Notes under the pieces: generated by a model | The model's input: only the letters and a program-made list of their open reading frames with translations | What the model was told of the DNA's origin: nothing | Database searches by the model: none | Origin: Mesostigma viride | Lineage: Eukaryota > Streptophyta > Mesostigmatophyceae > Mesostigmatales > Mesostigmataceae | DNA: 64,000 nt | Direction: 5' to 3' | Assembly: GCA_009746045.1 (NCBI GenBank) | Contig: RPFO01000667.1 | Coordinates: 2,159,380-2,223,379 of the forward strand | Program-made: the position numbers and the translations under genes | Part shown: positions 63,640 through 64,000 of the stretch, piece after piece | Numbering within the stretch: the first letter of the stretch is position 1 | Layout: each line of letters starts with the position of its first letter

Positions 63640-63676
63640 TAAGCCTTTGGTGAAGCATGTTGGAGGATCGTTGTAA

Positions 63677-64000
63677 AAGATGTTCCTGTGTGAGCGTCTA
63701 GGGCCATGCCACTTCAACATTTGCCACCTGTTTCGCATGCGTGGCTTGCCACAGCGCGTGGCTCGTGTCCTAAATGCAGCGCTGTGCACTGGCGGTGGGG
63801 AGCACAAACACCGTGGTCAGCGCAGGTAGCTTTGCTATCTTGCAGGCGCTTGCCTGCAAAGAGAGTAGTACATAATTATGCTCGCCGTGGCGGTCTAGCA
63901 TTTTTTTTAATAGCATGGCTATCGGTAAATGCTAGTATTGCCTTCTGGGTCTTTCGTCTGCCTCTGGGCACATGCATGTCGGCGCAGCAGGGGGCGAACC
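63677..64000 (+). other. Right edge of the window, downstream of the Pro-rich exon
   Basis: No further exon can be supported. It is either the next intron of the CARDB-like gene or its 3' flank. A T run at 63901-63908 and nothing else distinctive. Confidence 0.5.

Noticed and set aside
63640-63676. Stop codon at 63676 as the certain C-terminus of the CARDB-like protein
   Set aside because: A GTAAGC donor at 63640, the same hexamer used after exon 59515-59674, makes continuation at least as likely. Left open.

Overview
This window looks like nuclear DNA of a volvocine or other chlamydomonadalean green alga (inference). The evidence is a spliced host gene with short exons, GC-rich coding sequence, C-rich introns and a Ser/Pro-rich stretch of the kind found in algal wall or matrix glycoproteins. 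Around it lies a dense nest of retroelements of kinds known from these algae: Copia-type, chromovirus, Penelope-like, and LINEs with AP-type or restriction-like endonucleases. No bacterial operon, rRNA gene, complete tRNA gene or CRISPR array was seen.

Layout. 1-21255 is one Copia-type element (copy A, plus strand, 5' end outside the window). It is split by a complete-looking chromovirus (1369-12922, minus strand, 686-bp LTRs, GTCTG target duplication) and by two 1.78-kb inverted-repeat elements of one family (14108-15883 and 19164-20948). Copy A itself ends inside a Penelope-like element (about 21256-22100). 22455-27400 is a decayed LINE (copy C, minus). 27693-27908 is a fragment of the Penelope-like element. 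27978-30044 is a short non-autonomous LTR element. 30705-41815 is a LINE (copy E, plus) split by a second, better-preserved Copia-type copy (copy B, 32227-40239, minus, GTGTG duplication). 42192-44939 is an uninterrupted 915-codon reading frame of a LINE with a restriction-like endonuclease. 45575-47025 is a foldback element opened by a 5'-truncated LINE (copy D). 47200-47500 holds a LINE tail remnant and six GCCACGTG sites.

From 48779 to the right edge a host gene runs on the plus strand. I assembled 14 exons by hand (48779 to 63639), all with AG/GT borders and matching phases. They encode about six tandem repeats resembling the CARDB adhesion domain, followed by a Ser/Pro-rich stretch. The product is probably a secreted matrix or wall protein. 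Both gene ends are unresolved. Most of its introns carry a private tandem repeat, including about 1.45 kb of telomere-like hexamers. At least five introns contain degraded copies of the preceding exon's end together with its splice donor.

Most notable items: the chromovirus carries a leader frame resembling the viroplasmin/RNase H1 hybrid-binding domain and a large third frame after pol. The Copia-type element has a retropepsin-like segment between integrase and reverse transcriptase. The two inverted-repeat elements have palindromes that differ by paired changes. The CARDB-like gene shows the exon-end echoes. All calls are by eye; no database search was run.
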